Shown here piece by piece: positions 36,929 through 47,651 of a stretch of 51,081 bases of DNA. Location of the stretch: assembly GCA_902826055.1 (NCBI GenBank), contig CADEDJ010000018.1:1-51081 (forward strand), in the 5' to 3' direction. Each line of letters starts with the position of its first letter. Position 1 is the stretch's first letter. The notes under the pieces are model-generated. The model saw only the letters and a program-made list of their open reading frames with translations. It was not told the origin of the DNA and searched no databases. A program made the position numbers and the translations under genes. This DNA comes from an uncultured Nitrosomonas sp. Lineage in GTDB: Bacteria > Pseudomonadota > Gammaproteobacteria > Burkholderiales > Nitrosomonadaceae.

Positions 36929-37066
36929 TGCTTATCTCTTATCCAAAAATTGACTACCCGTTAATCTAAAAAACGCGTGCGTAAATATTAACTTACTTTA
37001 CAAGTCCATAACAATTGATTTACGCAACAATTCCACCCTATCTTTCAATCTGTGTTTGCAAAGCTA

Positions 37067-38131
37067 TCACATGCACGCCAATACGGCATCTCCCATGGCG
37101 ATTGTACCGATTGGATTCATGCCCGTTTCGGCAATATCTTGAGTGCGATGTCCTTGTGCTAAGACTTTTTTAATGGCATTTTCAATCCGTTGCGCCGCTT
37201 GTTCCTGGTTAAAGGTATAGCGCAGCATCATCGCAACAGAGAGAATGGTCGCAAGCGGATTGGCCAAGTCCTTGCCTGCAATATCCGGCGCTGACCCATG
37301 AATGGGTTCGTATAAACCTTTATTATTGCTATCTAGAGAAGCGGACGGCAGCATTCCAATGGATCCGGTTAACATCGAAGCTTCATCGGATAAAATATCG
37401 CCAAACATATTTCCAGTCACAATAACATCAAATTGTTTGGGATTACGAACCAGCTGCATGGCGGCATTATCGACCAGCATATGTGAAAGTGTCACCTGAG
37501 GATACTCTTTTGCTACTTCAATAACGACATCACGCCACAGTTGCGTACATTCCAGTACATTCATTTTATCGATGGAGCACAATTTTCCTTGCCGTTTACC
37601 CGCTGCCTGAAAAGCCACTTGCGCAATACGTCGTATTTCTGCTTCACTGTAAATCATCGTGTTAAACCCAACACGCTGCCCGTCACGAATTTCAATTCCA
37701 CGCGGTTTTCCGAAATAAATATCACCAGTCAATTCGCGTACAATCAAGATATCGAGACCCGCTACTACGTCATATTTTAAACTGGAAGCATTCGCTAATT
37801 CCGGATAAAGAATAGCCGGGCGCAAATTAGCAAACAAATTAAGTTCTTTCCGGATAGCGAGCAAACCACTCTCCGGACGTTTCTGGCGGGGTAGGCTATC
37901 ATATTGCGGACTACCTACAGCACCCAGCAATATGGCATCAGCCTGACTGGCAAGCCGATGCGTCGCTTCGGGATAAGGTTCGCCATTCGCATCGACTGCG
38001 CACCCTCCAATAAGCCCATATTCCCACTCGATTTTCAAGCCGTCAGCTTTTAACATTTCCATTACACGAATGGCTTGCGTAACAATTTCCGGCCCGATGC
38101 CATCCCCTGGCAAGACAGCAATTTTCATCAT
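37067..38131 (-). CDS. leuB: 3-isopropylmalate dehydrogenase
   Basis: 354 residues. An NAD-dependent oxidative decarboxylase, third step of leucine synthesis. G-D-G-I-G-P-E near the start, L-G-A-V-G-S-P, the [10 protein letters not shown] block and the metal-binding D-I-L-S-D-E-A are all present. Two consecutive ATG codons start the gene; the second gives M-K-I-A-V-L-P. It follows leuD by 22 bases, clearly one operon. Confidence 0.97.
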   Translation of the reverse strand: MMKIAVLPGDGIGPEIVTQAIRVMEMLKADGLKIEWEYGLIGGCAVDANGEPYPEATHRLASQADAILLGAVGSPQYDSLPRQKRPESGLLAIRKELNLFANLRPAILYPELANASSLKYDVVAGLDILIVRELTGDIYFGKPRGIEIRDGQRVGFNTMIYSEAEIRRIAQVAFQAAGKRQGKLCSIDKMNVLECTQLWRDVVIEVAKEYPQVTLSHMLVDNAAMQLVRNPKQFDVIVTGNMFGDILSDEASMLTGSIGMLPSASLDSNNKGLYEPIHGSAPDIAGKDLANPLATILSVAMMLRYTFNQEQAAQRIENAIKKVLAQGHRTQDIAETGMNPIGTIAMGDAVLACM

Positions 38132-38153
38132 AATTTCACTCTATCCGATGCAC

Positions 38154-38792
38154 TCATGCAAATAACCACGGTTGCTCATTACGCCGCTTTTGTTCAAATT
38201 GCTTGATTTTTTCGGCGTGCTGCAGAGTCAATCCAATCTCATCCAAACCATTTAGCAGGCAGTGCTTGCGAAAAGCATCGACATCAAAATTAAACACCTC
38301 ATTTTTTGGTGTAGTCACAGCCTGATTTTGCAGATCTACCGTAAGCTGATAATCATCGATCGTTTTAACCGCATCAAACAAATAATCTACTGTTCCGCTA
38401 TCGAAAATAATCGGTAATAAGCCAATTTTGAAACAATTATTAAAAAATATATCCGCAAAGCTCGGAGCAATAATTACGCGGAAACCGTAATCCTGCAACG
38501 ACCAGGGGGCGTGTTCACGGCTCGACCCACAACCAAAATTAGCACGCGCCAGTAGTATTTCAGCGCCTTGATAACGCGGTTGATTCAACACAAACTCAGG
38601 ATTCAGCTTACGTTTTGATGAATCCATACCAGGTTCACCATGATCCAAATAACGCCACTCATCGAATAAATTCTGCCCAAAGCCTGAACGTTTAATGGAT
38701 TTGAGAAATTGTTTCGGAATGATGGCATCGGTATCCACGTTGGCGCGGTCCAATGGCGCCACCAAGCCTGTAAAAGTATGAAATTTATTCAT
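38154..38792 (-). CDS. leuD: 3-isopropylmalate dehydratase small subunit
   Basis: 212 residues, the swivel-domain subunit of the isomerase that interconverts 2- and 3-isopropylmalate. The [12 protein letters not shown] block and the [12 protein letters not shown]-terminus are clear. The length matches proteobacterial LeuD. It lies 48 bases after leuC and 22 before leuB. Confidence 0.97.
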   Translation of the reverse strand: MNKFHTFTGLVAPLDRANVDTDAIIPKQFLKSIKRSGFGQNLFDEWRYLDHGEPGMDSSKRKLNPEFVLNQPRYQGAEILLARANFGCGSSREHAPWSLQDYGFRVIIAPSFADIFFNNCFKIGLLPIIFDSGTVDYLFDAVKTIDDYQLTVDLQNQAVTTPKNEVFNFDVDAFRKHCLLNGLDEIGLTLQHAEKIKQFEQKRRNEQPWLFA

Positions 38793-38840
38793 TTAAAATT
38801 GTAATGTTACTTTAAGGGCAATTTCGTTACTGGATGATCG

Positions 38841-40253
38841 TTATTGGTGCATTTCACGCACATCGACAAAATGTCCGGCAATTGCGGCTGCCGCTGCCAT
38901 CGCTGGGCTGACAAGGTGCGTCCTGCCTCCCGGTCCTTGCCTGCCTTCAAAATTCCGGTTTGAAGTCGAGGCACAACGTTCACCTACGGCCAAGCGGTCA
39001 TCATTCATGGCAAGACACATAGAGCAACCGGGTTCACGCCATTCAAATCCGGCCGCGAGAAAAATTTGATCCAATCCTTCTTGCTCGGCTTGTTTCTTAA
39101 CCAAACCGGAACCAGGAACAACCAATGCCTGCTTGATATTTGCAGCTATATGCTTGCCATTCACAATTTGTGCCGCTGCACGTAAATCTTCAATGCGCGA
39201 ATTCGTACAAGAACCAATGAATATCTTGTCGAGCATGATTTGCCGAATCGGCGTATTAGGGCTCAAACCCATGTAATTCAACGCCTGCTCGATATCATGG
39301 CGCTTCCCTTCATCGGCAATATGTGAAGGATCAGGCACCGTACCGTCAATCGTCGTGACCATTTCAGGGGATGTCCCCCAGGTCACTTGGGGTTTGATTT
39401 GTGCAGCGTCAAGTGTGACGGTCCGGTCAAAAACGGCATCGGCATCACTATGCAGTGTGCGCCAATATGCAACAGCCTTGTCCCATAATTCACCTTGCGG
39501 TGCAAAAGGCCGCCCTTTGATGTAATTAATCGTAATATCGTCAACCGCTACCATACCCGCACGTGCGCCAGCTTCTATCGCCATGTTGCACAATGTCATA
39601 CGCCCTTCCATCGATAACGCCCGAACAGCGCTTCCCGAAAATTCAATGGCATAACCTGTCCCGCCGGCAGTACCAATCTCTCCAATTATTGCCAAAGCGA
39701 TATCTTTTGCAGTAATTCCCCGGCCCAATTCACCTTCTACGGAAATTTGCATGGTCTTAGATTTCTTCATTAACAGGCACTGCGTTGCGAGAACGTGTTC
39801 CACCTCAGAAGTGCCGATGCCAAATGCCAGACAACCAAATGCGCCATGCGTGCTGGTATGGGAGTCGCCACAAACAACCGTCATACCAGGCAATGTCGCG
39901 CCTTGCTCGGGGCCGATAACATGCACGATACCTTGACGTAGATCATTCATTTTGAATTCGGTAATTCCCAGCTCATCGCAATTCTGATCAAGCGTATCGA
40001 CTTGCAAACGCGATATAGGATCGTGGATGCCGTGGCTGCGATCCGTAGTCGGCACATTATGATCCGCGACAGCAAGGATAGAATTCAGCCGCCAGGGCTT
40101 CCGCCCAGCCAGTTTTAAACTCTCGAATGCTTGCGGACTCGTCACTTCGTGCACTAAGTGGCGGTCAATGTAAATTAAAGTCATGCTGTCAGAATCGTCG
40201 GACTCAGCATGCACCGCATGTTGACTCCACAGCTTATCGTATAACGTTTGCAT
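38841..40253 (-). CDS. leuC: 3-isopropylmalate dehydratase large subunit
   Basis: 470 residues. The aconitase-family subunit carries the [4Fe-4S] cluster; cysteine ligands are in I-G-S-C-T-N-S-R and [13 protein letters not shown]. The [15 protein letters not shown] motif is present. The length matches E. coli LeuC (466). It heads the leuCDB-asd run, with leuA not in the window. The MFS gene lies 80 bases upstream on the same strand. Confidence 0.98.
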   Translation of the reverse strand: MQTLYDKLWSQHAVHAESDDSDSMTLIYIDRHLVHEVTSPQAFESLKLAGRKPWRLNSILAVADHNVPTTDRSHGIHDPISRLQVDTLDQNCDELGITEFKMNDLRQGIVHVIGPEQGATLPGMTVVCGDSHTSTHGAFGCLAFGIGTSEVEHVLATQCLLMKKSKTMQISVEGELGRGITAKDIALAIIGEIGTAGGTGYAIEFSGSAVRALSMEGRMTLCNMAIEAGARAGMVAVDDITINYIKGRPFAPQGELWDKAVAYWRTLHSDADAVFDRTVTLDAAQIKPQVTWGTSPEMVTTIDGTVPDPSHIADEGKRHDIEQALNYMGLSPNTPIRQIMLDKIFIGSCTNSRIEDLRAAAQIVNGKHIAANIKQALVVPGSGLVKKQAEQEGLDQIFLAAGFEWREPGCSMCLAMNDDRLAVGERCASTSNRNFEGRQGPGGRTHLVSPAMAAAAAIAGHFVDVREMHQ

Positions 40254-40333
40254 TATGCAGATTCATTTTTTGAAAAAATGTCGAATTATCCCATAAAGTT
40301 TATTGATTCAACAAACCAAGTAATGTAATTGCA

Positions 40334-41479
40334 TTATTTACTGAATGATTTCATTTTAAAAACGATCAAAACCAAACCCAGCAATGCCACCGCAGCACTG
40401 ATAAAAAATGTGATATCCGCACCCAGCCAATCCCACGTATAACCGCTAAATACCGCACCCCAAGCTCCGCCCAGTCCATAAGCAACACTGGTATAGATCG
40501 CTTGACCGCGTGTCTGATGACGGCCTTGAAAAAAATGATGAATCGCCATCATTGCTGCCACGTGATGCGCGCCATAAGTCGCTGCATGCAATACTTGCGC
40601 AAGTATCAACATGATTGGCCATGCAACATATTGACCGATTATCAAAAAGCGAACGATCGCGCAGGCGAAACTGAAAATCAGAATTTTTTTTACACTAAAA
40701 TGCCGCATTAACCACGGCATAACGAAAAAAATGCCAATCTCGCAAATTACCCCTATCGCCCATAACCAACCGACAAATCCTTTGTCGTAACCGTTGTCAA
40801 CCAAATAAATTGAAAAAAACGTATAGTAAGCGCCATGAGCAAACAACATGAGCAGACTGGAAATCAGAAACGCCACGACTTCCGGTCTTCGGTAAATCTG
40901 TTTTATTGAATGTAAGCCACTGGTATAACTGATAATTTCTTTTTCAGGAATTTGATAAGAAAAAAATACGATACCTAATTTAAGTCCCAATACAATCCAC
41001 AACAGCCAATAAATTTCGATATTCTCCAACAAGTAACCAATCCCAATAACTGCCACCACAAACCCAACCGATCCCCACGAACGAATACGGCCATATCGAT
41101 CTGTGTAATCTCCTAAATGTGAAAGGGTGATGGCTTCCATCAACGGCAATGATGCACTCCAAAAGAAACTCATTAGTAACATGACACAAAAAATCCAAGC
41201 AAATGATTCACCCCAGAAAAAACCACAAAAACTTACACAACCACATATTGCAGCTATTTGTACAACCCGGATACGCTTACCTGTATGATCAGCCAACCAA
41301 CCCCACACGGCTGGAGAAAAAATTCGCGCAACGAGCAACAATGACATCAAAACACCTATTTGCAATGCACTAAAAGATAGCGATTGCAAATATAAGCTCC
41401 AGTAAGGTGCAAAAGCGCCAATAAAAGCAAAATAGAAAAAATAAAAACCAGATAAGCGCCAATAAGGTAGTGAATGCAT
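40334..41479 (-). CDS. MFS transporter, HcaT/PPP-type
   Basis: 381 residues with about twelve membrane helices. The first helix pattern (Y-F-F-Y-F-A-F-I-G-A-F-A-P-Y-W-S-L-Y-L), the loop after helix 2 (G-W-L-A-D-H-T-G-K-R) and R-I-R-S-W-G-S-V-G-F are characteristic of the MFS_1-like / 3-phenylpropionate transporter (HcaT) group. Most members have unknown substrates. Nothing in the context points to phenylpropionate use. The link to leucine synthesis is only by position upstream of leuC. Confidence 0.85.
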   Translation of the reverse strand: MHSLPYWRLSGFYFFYFAFIGAFAPYWSLYLQSLSFSALQIGVLMSLLLVARIFSPAVWGWLADHTGKRIRVVQIAAICGCVSFCGFFWGESFAWIFCVMLLMSFFWSASLPLMEAITLSHLGDYTDRYGRIRSWGSVGFVVAVIGIGYLLENIEIYWLLWIVLGLKLGIVFFSYQIPEKEIISYTSGLHSIKQIYRRPEVVAFLISSLLMLFAHGAYYTFFSIYLVDNGYDKGFVGWLWAIGVICEIGIFFVMPWLMRHFSVKKILIFSFACAIVRFLIIGQYVAWPIMLILAQVLHAATYGAHHVAAMMAIHHFFQGRHQTRGQAIYTSVAYGLGGAWGAVFSGYTWDWLGADITFFISAAVALLGLVLIVFKMKSFSK

Positions 41480-41648
41480 AAAATCAATACAATTGACTCA
41501 GTGACTATTAAAACTGAAAAATTACACTATGGATTTAGCTTGGGAAAGTAACAAAATACACGTCGGGTTCGACTATATGGCAGTTTAAGTAAGCGACTGT
41601 CATTTTTCACTTTTCTTAAAATGGGTTTTACAACACATTCTAAATAAC

Positions 41649-42047
41649 CTACTTCACTAAATTGATTAAGATAATATTCACTAAGAGCGTAGCAAATCCA
41701 AGTATCAACCAATTTTTCCCTGCTTTTTTAGCCTCCGGATGGTCTTTTCGAAAATAAGTGTATCCCATCGCTATGCCGACAATTGGAAAAACAAGTGTTA
41801 CAACAATAATTGCAATATTGAGTCCTAGTGAAACTACTGGTTTTTGTTTCACAAATACGGAAGATGATTTTTCATTAGCCGCTGACAAAGTAGCAGTCGA
41901 TTGGGTATCGTCGGAAATATTTTGCCCAGCATTTTTGCGCTCACTGCTCTCTGCATTCACCTGAGTTTGTTGTGGCAAACTTTCATGGCACACCATACAA
42001 GATTTAACTTGATCGGTATTTTCTGCTCCACATTTTGGACAAATCAT
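41649..42047 (-). CDS. Zinc-ribbon membrane protein
   Basis: 132 residues. An N-terminal zinc ribbon (C3-P-K-C6-G, C17-M-V-C20) is followed by a polar Ser/Thr/Gln-rich linker (about 24-65) and two membrane helices (about 74-96 and 112-131) with a basic loop between. This domain order is common in small bacterial zinc_ribbon-type membrane proteins of unknown role. It is separated by 169 bases from the MFS gene and 125 bases from the flavoprotein gene. No function is proposed. Confidence 0.7.
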   Translation of the reverse strand: MICPKCGAENTDQVKSCMVCHESLPQQTQVNAESSERKNAGQNISDDTQSTATLSAANEKSSSVFVKQKPVVSLGLNIAIIVVTLVFPIVGIAMGYTYFRKDHPEAKKAGKNWLILGFATLLVNIILINLVK

Positions 42048-42172
42048 ATTAAATCCTTGTAATAAAATAATAAACTATCTTAATATTAACCATTGACAGG
42101 TCTCAACTATCATTAATACTATCATCTCCCACAATGCGAATAAAACAAACACTGCCGATCGGTAGATGTTTT

Positions 42173-43402
42173 CTACACAAACTGGCCAGCTGCATAACCC
42201 GACGACCATGCCCATTGAAAATTAAACCCGCCCAACTGACCTGTGACATCTACTACTTCCCCAATAAAATATAGTCCGGGGACGTGCTTGGATTCCATTG
42301 TTCTCGATGACAATTCGCGCGTATCAATGCCACCAAGCGTAACTTCTGCCTTTTTATAACCTACAGTCCCACTTGGGGTAATCTGCCAATCGTGCAATGC
42401 GGTTGCAATTTGGCGCAATTCGATATCGCGATATTGATTGACAGGTTCTATAGCCAAACCAAGCTGTGCAAATATTACGGCGCACCAAGCCTGCACAAAT
42501 CGTTTGGGTAAGTATCGCGTCATCACAGTAGACAATTCCGTCCCACTTTGTCGGTATGTAAAGAAAATTTTCTGCATATCCTGTTGCGGCAGCAGATTAA
42601 TGTGCAGCGCCTCTCCCGGCTGCCAATAAGAAGAAATTTGCAGGATGGCCGGACCACTTAAGCCGCGATGCGTAAACAAAATATTTTCACGAAAGGTGGC
42701 ACCGCCGCAACTGACTTCCGCATCCAACGATACGCCTGCAATATCTTTAAAAGCATAAAAATTCTCAGTTGCAAAAGTTAATCCAACTAAACCGGGCCGC
42801 AAAGCTGTTACTGGGATACTAAATTGATTAGCGATCTGATAACCCAAAGCTGAGGCGCCTATTTGCGGTATCGATAAGCCGCCTGTTGCAATTACTAGCG
42901 ATTCCGCAATGACCACATTGCGTTCTGTCGTCAGAATAAAACGCCGCCCTGCCTCGCTCGTCGCCTCAGCGATAGGAAAAGTGTATTCGACTTGCTTAAT
43001 TTGCGAAGGCATTTGCCAACCTACTCCTGCATCAGCACATTCACATCGCAGCATATTGATAATTTGCTGTGAGCTATCATCACAGAACAATTGCCCGTAT
43101 TTTTTCTCATGATAACGAATACCATGCTTATCAAGCAGTGCAATAAAATTTTGGGGGGTAAATCGCGCCAATGCGGAACGGCAAAAATGAGGATTATTGG
43201 AGAGAAAATTTTCTGCGGCAGTGTGACGATTGGTAAAGTTACAGCGTCCACCCCCGGAAATACGGATTTTTTCGGCTAGCTTAAGTGCATGATCGATCAG
43301 TAAAACGCTTCGGCCTCTTTTACCAGCCTCAATGGCACACATCATGCCAGCAGCACCCGCGCCAATGATGGCGACATCCTTGCATATCTGTTTCACAACC
43401 AC
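42173..43402 (-). CDS. HI0933/YhiN-family flavoprotein oxidoreductase
   Basis: 409 residues. The N-terminal FAD dinucleotide-binding motif is A-I-I-G-A-G-A-A-G-M-M-C-A-I-E-A (about 12-27). The family's R-I-S-G-G-G-R-C-N-F-T-N segment (about 48-59) and the C-terminal F-I-G-E-V-V-D-V-T-G-Q-L-G-G-F-N-F-Q-W-A-W-S-S-G are intact (positions 376-402). Members are annotated as aminoacetone oxidase-like or simply NAD(P)/FAD-dependent oxidoreductases; the physiological substrate is not established. Confidence 0.9.
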   Translation of the reverse strand: MVVKQICKDVAIIGAGAAGMMCAIEAGKRGRSVLLIDHALKLAEKIRISGGGRCNFTNRHTAAENFLSNNPHFCRSALARFTPQNFIALLDKHGIRYHEKKYGQLFCDDSSQQIINMLRCECADAGVGWQMPSQIKQVEYTFPIAEATSEAGRRFILTTERNVVIAESLVIATGGLSIPQIGASALGYQIANQFSIPVTALRPGLVGLTFATENFYAFKDIAGVSLDAEVSCGGATFRENILFTHRGLSGPAILQISSYWQPGEALHINLLPQQDMQKIFFTYRQSGTELSTVMTRYLPKRFVQAWCAVIFAQLGLAIEPVNQYRDIELRQIATALHDWQITPSGTVGYKKAEVTLGGIDTRELSSRTMESKHVPGLYFIGEVVDVTGQLGGFNFQWAWSSGYAAGQFV

Positions 43403-43443
43403 TGACTAAAACATGCGCCAGTAACTTTTGGCAACAGTAATAC

Positions 43444-43632
43444 TTAGTTGGATGGCATATCCAACCGGTATGCTATCATCATGACGATAAACAGAATAAG
43501 TGATAATACGATGCGTATGGTCAACGATCTGACCATACGAGTCGAATGGCCTTGGTCCTTAAACATATAATAAAGCGCTGATCCTAAGTTATACAGTATG
43601 ATCAGAAATAATAGGATTGCAAATATTTTCAA
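43444..43632 (-). CDS. DUF2909 small twin-helix membrane protein
   Basis: 62 residues with two membrane helices (about 3-22 and 40-57). The pattern I-L-Y-N-L-G-S-A-L-Y-Y-M, then a short basic polar loop (S-T-R-M-V-R-S-L-T-I-R), fits DUF2909, a small inner membrane protein often found near cytochrome oxidase assembly genes, none of which are here. It is divergent from miaA. Confidence 0.8.
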   Translation of the reverse strand: MKIFAILLFLIILYNLGSALYYMFKDQGHSTRMVRSLTIRIVLSLILFIVMMIAYRLDMPSN

Positions 43633-43735
43633 TGGATTATTCCTACAAAAAATTCAATGGATGCGCCAAAGTTTAGCCGAGTTTCATTCATTGTCCAATA
43701 GTTATTTCGTGCAAAAATTATCAGCCAATTTTCCA

Positions 43736-44695
43736 ATGCCTCCAGCCAACAACTTACCACCCGCTATTTTTTTGATGGGTCCTACTGCCAGTGGCAAAAG
43801 TCAAATTGCCTTGGAAATCGCAACGCATTTCCCAGTCGAAATTGTCAGCGTCGATTCTGCGCAAGTTTATCGTTTTATGGATGTAGGCACAGCAAAGCCT
43901 AATCAGGCGACATTATCGCAAATACCGCATCATCTCATTAATATTATCAATCCGGATCAGCATTATTCAGCCGCGCAATTTCGCGTTGATGCTTTAAATA
44001 TTATGAAAGCCATCACACAACGCAACAAGATTCCTTTATTGGTTGGAGGCACCATGCTCTATTTTCGCGCCTTGCAAGAAGGCTTGGCGGAATTGCCTTC
44101 TGCTGATGCAAATCTGCGCCTGTCAATTGAGCGCATGGCTAAAGAATCAGGCTGGCCAGCCATGCATAAAAAACTTGCAGAATTGGATCAGGAAACCGCA
44201 GCACGTATTAAATCAACGGATAGTCAACGTATTCAACGTGCTCTGGAAGTATGTTATTTAACGCAACAACCACTGTCTGAATTATTAAAAAATCCTAAAA
44301 CAGCAGACTTTCCGTACCGCGCGATTAACATTGCACTCATTCCCAAAGAACGCAGTCAATTACATGAACGTATTGCAATACGCTTTGAAGCGATGTTGCG
44401 TAATGGCTTAATTGATGAAGTCGAATTCATCCGCCGCCAATTTGCCTTTCTCACTAACGAATCTCCGTCAATGCGTTGTGTCGGTTACCGTCAAACTTGC
44501 CTTTTTTTGGACGGTGAACTCAATGTATCAGAATTACACGACAAGGGAGTTGCCGCCACTCGTCAACTCGCTAAGCGACAATTGACATGGCTGCGTAACA
44601 TGGAAATGCACACTCGCCAGGAATTTAATTGTTTAGCGGATGATGCAAGCACTCAAGTGCAGATTTTTTTACAACAAATACTCTCTGAAATTTGA
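43736..44695 (+). CDS. miaA: tRNA dimethylallyltransferase
   Basis: 319 residues from the ATG at 43736. It adds the isopentenyl group to A37 of tRNAs reading UNN codons. P-loop F-L-M-G-P-T-A-S-G-K-S near the N-terminus; D-S-A-Q-V-Y, G-T-A-K-P, V-G-G-T-M-L-Y-F and R-C-V-G-Y-R-Q are all present. The frame is open upstream to 43598, overlapping the divergent DUF2909 gene, but the family's proteins start a few residues before the P-loop, so the later ATG is preferred even though no clear ribosome site precedes it. An ATG at 43661 is an alternative. Confidence 0.93.
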   Translation: MPPANNLPPAIFLMGPTASGKSQIALEIATHFPVEIVSVDSAQVYRFMDVGTAKPNQATLSQIPHHLINIINPDQHYSAAQFRVDALNIMKAITQRNKIPLLVGGTMLYFRALQEGLAELPSADANLRLSIERMAKESGWPAMHKKLAELDQETAARIKSTDSQRIQRALEVCYLTQQPLSELLKNPKTADFPYRAINIALIPKERSQLHERIAIRFEAMLRNGLIDEVEFIRRQFAFLTNESPSMRCVGYRQTCLFLDGELNVSELHDKGVAATRQLAKRQLTWLRNMEMHTRQEFNCLADDASTQVQIFLQQILSEI

Positions 44696-44893
44696 CGAGC
44701 AATAGACGATTGTGCTGATACCTCCATGGGATTTTGAACCATTAGCTTGTATAGATATGAAAGGTAGGTTTATGATTCCAATCATTTAACAAAAACAATA
44801 AGTAGAACTGACAAAACAATCAGAGCAAGAATTTTTTTCTGATGTTACAAGTGTTTCAGTTAATCCAATAACCCTTAATAGGAATGAAATATT

Positions 44894-45229
44894 ATGCCAG
44901 TTAATTTAAAAAAAATTTTCTTATCTCTACTATTAGCGATTACCTTTATTTTGTACGGTTGCGAAAACTACGCAGAAAGAACGCACAAATCCTGGGTACC
45001 ACCACCATCTGCACCGGTTTACGACGACTCAAGCATTTATGCGCGCATCTCAGCCGCGATTCAAACTGATCCGGTTTTACAAGGAACGCAAATCGAAATT
45101 AAAGTCAAAGATGGTCATGTCACCTTGAATGGCACGGTCAAAAACGATGACCAACTCACTCGTGTCAATATGCATGCTTGGATTGTCGATGGTGTAAAGA
45201 ACGTAGACAATCAGATTGCCAAAAATTGA
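44894..45229 (+). CDS. BON-domain lipoprotein
   Basis: 111 residues. The signal sequence ends in a lipobox (L-Y-G-C, C23), giving a lipid-anchored envelope protein. One BON domain (about 46-110; Y-A-R-I-S-A-A-I-Q-T-D-P, V-K-D-G-H-V-T-L-N-G-T-V, V-D-G-V-K-N-V-D-N) follows a Pro-rich linker. BON domains bind phospholipid or other envelope parts; OsmY-type proteins have two, so this is a single-domain relative. A TAGGAA site lies about 14 bases before the ATG. A strong terminator follows. Confidence 0.85.
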   Translation: MPVNLKKIFLSLLLAITFILYGCENYAERTHKSWVPPPSAPVYDDSSIYARISAAIQTDPVLQGTQIEIKVKDGHVTLNGTVKNDDQLTRVNMHAWIVDGVKNVDNQIAKN

Positions 45230-45252
45230 TCAACGCCCATCATTCAAAACAT

Positions 45253-45282
45253 AAAAGCCCCAAGTGGGGCTTTTGTGTTTTT
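45253..45282 (+). terminator. Rho-independent terminator after the BON-lipoprotein gene
   Basis: AAAAGCCCC (45253-45261), a 4-base loop AAGT, GGGGCTTTT (45266-45274) and a following T-rich run (GTGTTTTT). The perfect 9-bp GC-centred stem with A and T runs on both sides suggests it works in both directions, also for the converging dapD. Confidence 0.92.
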
Positions 45283-45306
45283 ACTGTTTTGCTGAAATAA
45301 TAATGA

Positions 45307-46128
45307 TCAGATACCCCGCAGCAGTTCATTAATACCGGTTTTCGAACGGGTTTTAGCATCTACTTGCTTCACTATTACAGCACAATACAAACTGTATTTT
45401 CCATTCTCCGCAGGCAAATTACCTGAAACGACAACTGACCCCGGAGGAATGCGTCCATAACTGACTTCACCTGTTTCACGATTATAAATCTTGGTGCTCT
45501 GTCCAATATACACACCCATAGAGATCACTGAATTTTCGCCGACAATTACACCCTCTACAATTTCCGAACGAGCGCCAATAAAACAATTATCCTCGATGAT
45601 AGTGGGATTGGCCTGCACAGGCTCCAATACGCCCCCGATACCAACACCGCCGGATAAATGCACATTTTTACCGATCTGCGCACACGATCCAACCGTAGCC
45701 CAGGTATCAACCATTGTGCCTTCATCGACATAAGCACCGATATTGACATACGACGGCATCAACACCACGTTGCTGGCTATGAATGATCCTTTGCGCACAG
45801 CCGCAGGGGGCACGACACGAAAACCACCATCGCGAAAATCCCTGGAACTGTAATCAGCAAATTTTGACGGTACTTTATCAAAATAATTGGAAAATCCACC
45901 CTTGATGAAACTATTGTCTTCGATGCGAAATGACAACAATACCGCTTTCTTAATCCATTGATGCGTTACCCATTCCCCAGCAATTTTTTCCGCCACACGC
46001 AACTTGCCGCTATCCAACATAGCGAGAACTTGCGTAACGGATTCTTTCAAGCTGGCATCGACAGTGCGCGGCGTAATTTCGGCACGCCGATCGAAAGCGG
46101 CTTCAATAATGGTTTGCAATTCATTCAT
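45307..46128 (-). CDS. dapD: Tetrahydrodipicolinate N-succinyltransferase
   Basis: 273 residues from the ATG at 46128. An in-frame ATG two codons upstream sits directly on the AAGG site and is less likely. It uses succinyl-CoA to open tetrahydrodipicolinate in lysine/diaminopimelate synthesis. The C-terminal half is a left-handed beta helix with hexapeptide repeats ([28 protein letters not shown]). The R-F family block and E-D-N-S-F-I-K-G are present. dapC follows upstream at a short distance. Confidence 0.96.
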   Translation of the reverse strand: MNELQTIIEAAFDRRAEITPRTVDASLKESVTQVLAMLDSGKLRVAEKIAGEWVTHQWIKKAVLLSFRIEDNSFIKGGFSNYFDKVPSKFADYSSRDFRDGGFRVVPPAAVRKGSFIASNVVLMPSYVNIGAYVDEGTMVDTWATVGSCAQIGKNVHLSGGVGIGGVLEPVQANPTIIEDNCFIGARSEIVEGVIVGENSVISMGVYIGQSTKIYNRETGEVSYGRIPPGSVVVSGNLPAENGKYSLYCAVIVKQVDAKTRSKTGINELLRGI

Positions 46129-46164
46129 AATCATCCTTAATAATTTAAATTCAACCTGATCGGC

Positions 46165-47361
46165 TCAGACGAGCTGAGTCAACATGGCCTTAATTCGATT
46201 CATAGCTTCGCTACACTCCTGTGGTGACGCAACCAGCGCAATCCGGACAAAATTTTCTCCCGGGTTGACTCCGCGTGCATCACGAGCAAGAAAACTGCCC
46301 GGCAGCACGGTCACATTATAATCTTGATATAACCGCTTGGTGAATTCGGTATCACTGATAGGCGTCCTGATCCATAAATAAAAACCTGCATCAGGCATTT
46401 TTACTGTCATTTCATCGGACAATATTCGTATTGCATCCAAGAATTTCTGCGCATATAAGCGACGATTTTCCACGACATGCGCTTCATCCCTCCAAGCCGC
46501 TGCACTAGCGGCCTGAACAGCAGGATTCATCGCAGAACCATGATAAGTTCGATACAATAAAAATTTGTCTAACAGCTCGGCATCACCAGCAACAAAGCCA
46601 GAGCGCAAACCGGGTACATTCGAACGTTTCGACAGACTGTTAAACACCACTAAACGTGTGAATCCTTCACGACCGAGTTGCTGTGCTGCTTCCAGAGCAC
46701 CCAGTGGCGGATTTAATTCATCACAGTAAATTTCTGAATAACATTCATCAGAAGCAATTACAAAACCATAGCGGTCTGATAACGCAAACAACTCGCGCCA
46801 TTCTTGTAGTGTCATAACACCACCAGTAGGATTATTGGGCGAACATACATAAATCAATTGCGTACGTGACCACACCTGATCACTCAATTGTAAAAAATTG
46901 AGCGCAAAATGATTCTGTGGCATGGTGTTAATGAAATATGGCGTTGCTCCCGCCAATAATGCCGCGCCTTCATAAATCTGGTAAAAAGGATTGGGGCAAA
47001 CCACCACCGGGCGATCGGCACTGGCATCGATTATGGCTTGAGCGAAAGAAAACAATGCTTCACGGCTACCATTTACCGGAATAATTTCAGTCGCCGGATC
47101 AATTTCCGATACTTTGAAGCGGCGTTTTATCCACTCGGCAATGCTATTGCGCAGGTCAAATGTTCCCAGTGTCGTAGGATAAGTCGATAGTCCATTCAAA
47201 TGATCAATCAATGCGTGGCAAATAAAATCAGGTGTAGCATGCTTCGGTTCACCGATTTGTAGTTCGATAGGTTTCAATGCTTGATTGCATGCCGTACCTT
47301 CGAGCAGTTGACGTAGTTTTTGAAACGGATAAGGTTGTAGATGATTCAGATTTGGGTTCAT
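46165..47361 (-). CDS. dapC: Succinyldiaminopimelate transaminase
   Basis: 398 residues. A fold-type I PLP aminotransferase that acts on N-succinyl-2-amino-6-oxopimelate. The PLP lysine is in N-S-L-S-K-R-S-N-V-P-G-L-R-S-G-F. The C-S-P-N-N-P-T-G-G segment and the D-E-C-Y-S-E-I-Y block support the DapC group. It lies 30-36 bases upstream of dapD on the same strand, so the two are probably one operon giving two consecutive steps. Confidence 0.94.
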   Translation of the reverse strand: MNPNLNHLQPYPFQKLRQLLEGTACNQALKPIELQIGEPKHATPDFICHALIDHLNGLSTYPTTLGTFDLRNSIAEWIKRRFKVSEIDPATEIIPVNGSREALFSFAQAIIDASADRPVVVCPNPFYQIYEGAALLAGATPYFINTMPQNHFALNFLQLSDQVWSRTQLIYVCSPNNPTGGVMTLQEWRELFALSDRYGFVIASDECYSEIYCDELNPPLGALEAAQQLGREGFTRLVVFNSLSKRSNVPGLRSGFVAGDAELLDKFLLYRTYHGSAMNPAVQAASAAAWRDEAHVVENRRLYAQKFLDAIRILSDEMTVKMPDAGFYLWIRTPISDTEFTKRLYQDYNVTVLPGSFLARDARGVNPGENFVRIALVASPQECSEAMNRIKAMLTQLV

Positions 47362-47651
47362 TCCATATTTGATAGTGGAGACACCAGTGACCAGCTTTTT
47401 TACTGACGCCCCTGGTAGATTGCGTTATTTATTACGTGTAGATTATAAGATGTGTAAATAAGAATGACTATAAAAAATCTCGACGAGTAACCAGTTAACC
47501 CATCAGCCACTGGAGTGTCGCAAAGAAAAATCAGTTTAATCAATAAATAAAATATTTTATTGATGCATAACACAGGCTTTAGCGAGAGTATGCCAATATC
47601 AAGTGGAACACAATTGCTCGATTCAAAACGCCTTTTTTTCCCTTGCCTTAC

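Noticed and set aside
41560..41600. GGTTCGA as the T-arm of a tRNA
   Set aside because: No matching acceptor stem, anticodon arm or complementary T-stem around it.
41527..41712. 61-codon minus-strand frame after the zinc-ribbon gene
   Set aside because: It overlaps the 3' end of the zinc-ribbon protein gene in another frame and lacks a ribosome site.
47362..47651. Small genes or RNA between dapC and the protease
   Set aside because: Only short frames without ribosome sites and no stable hairpin.
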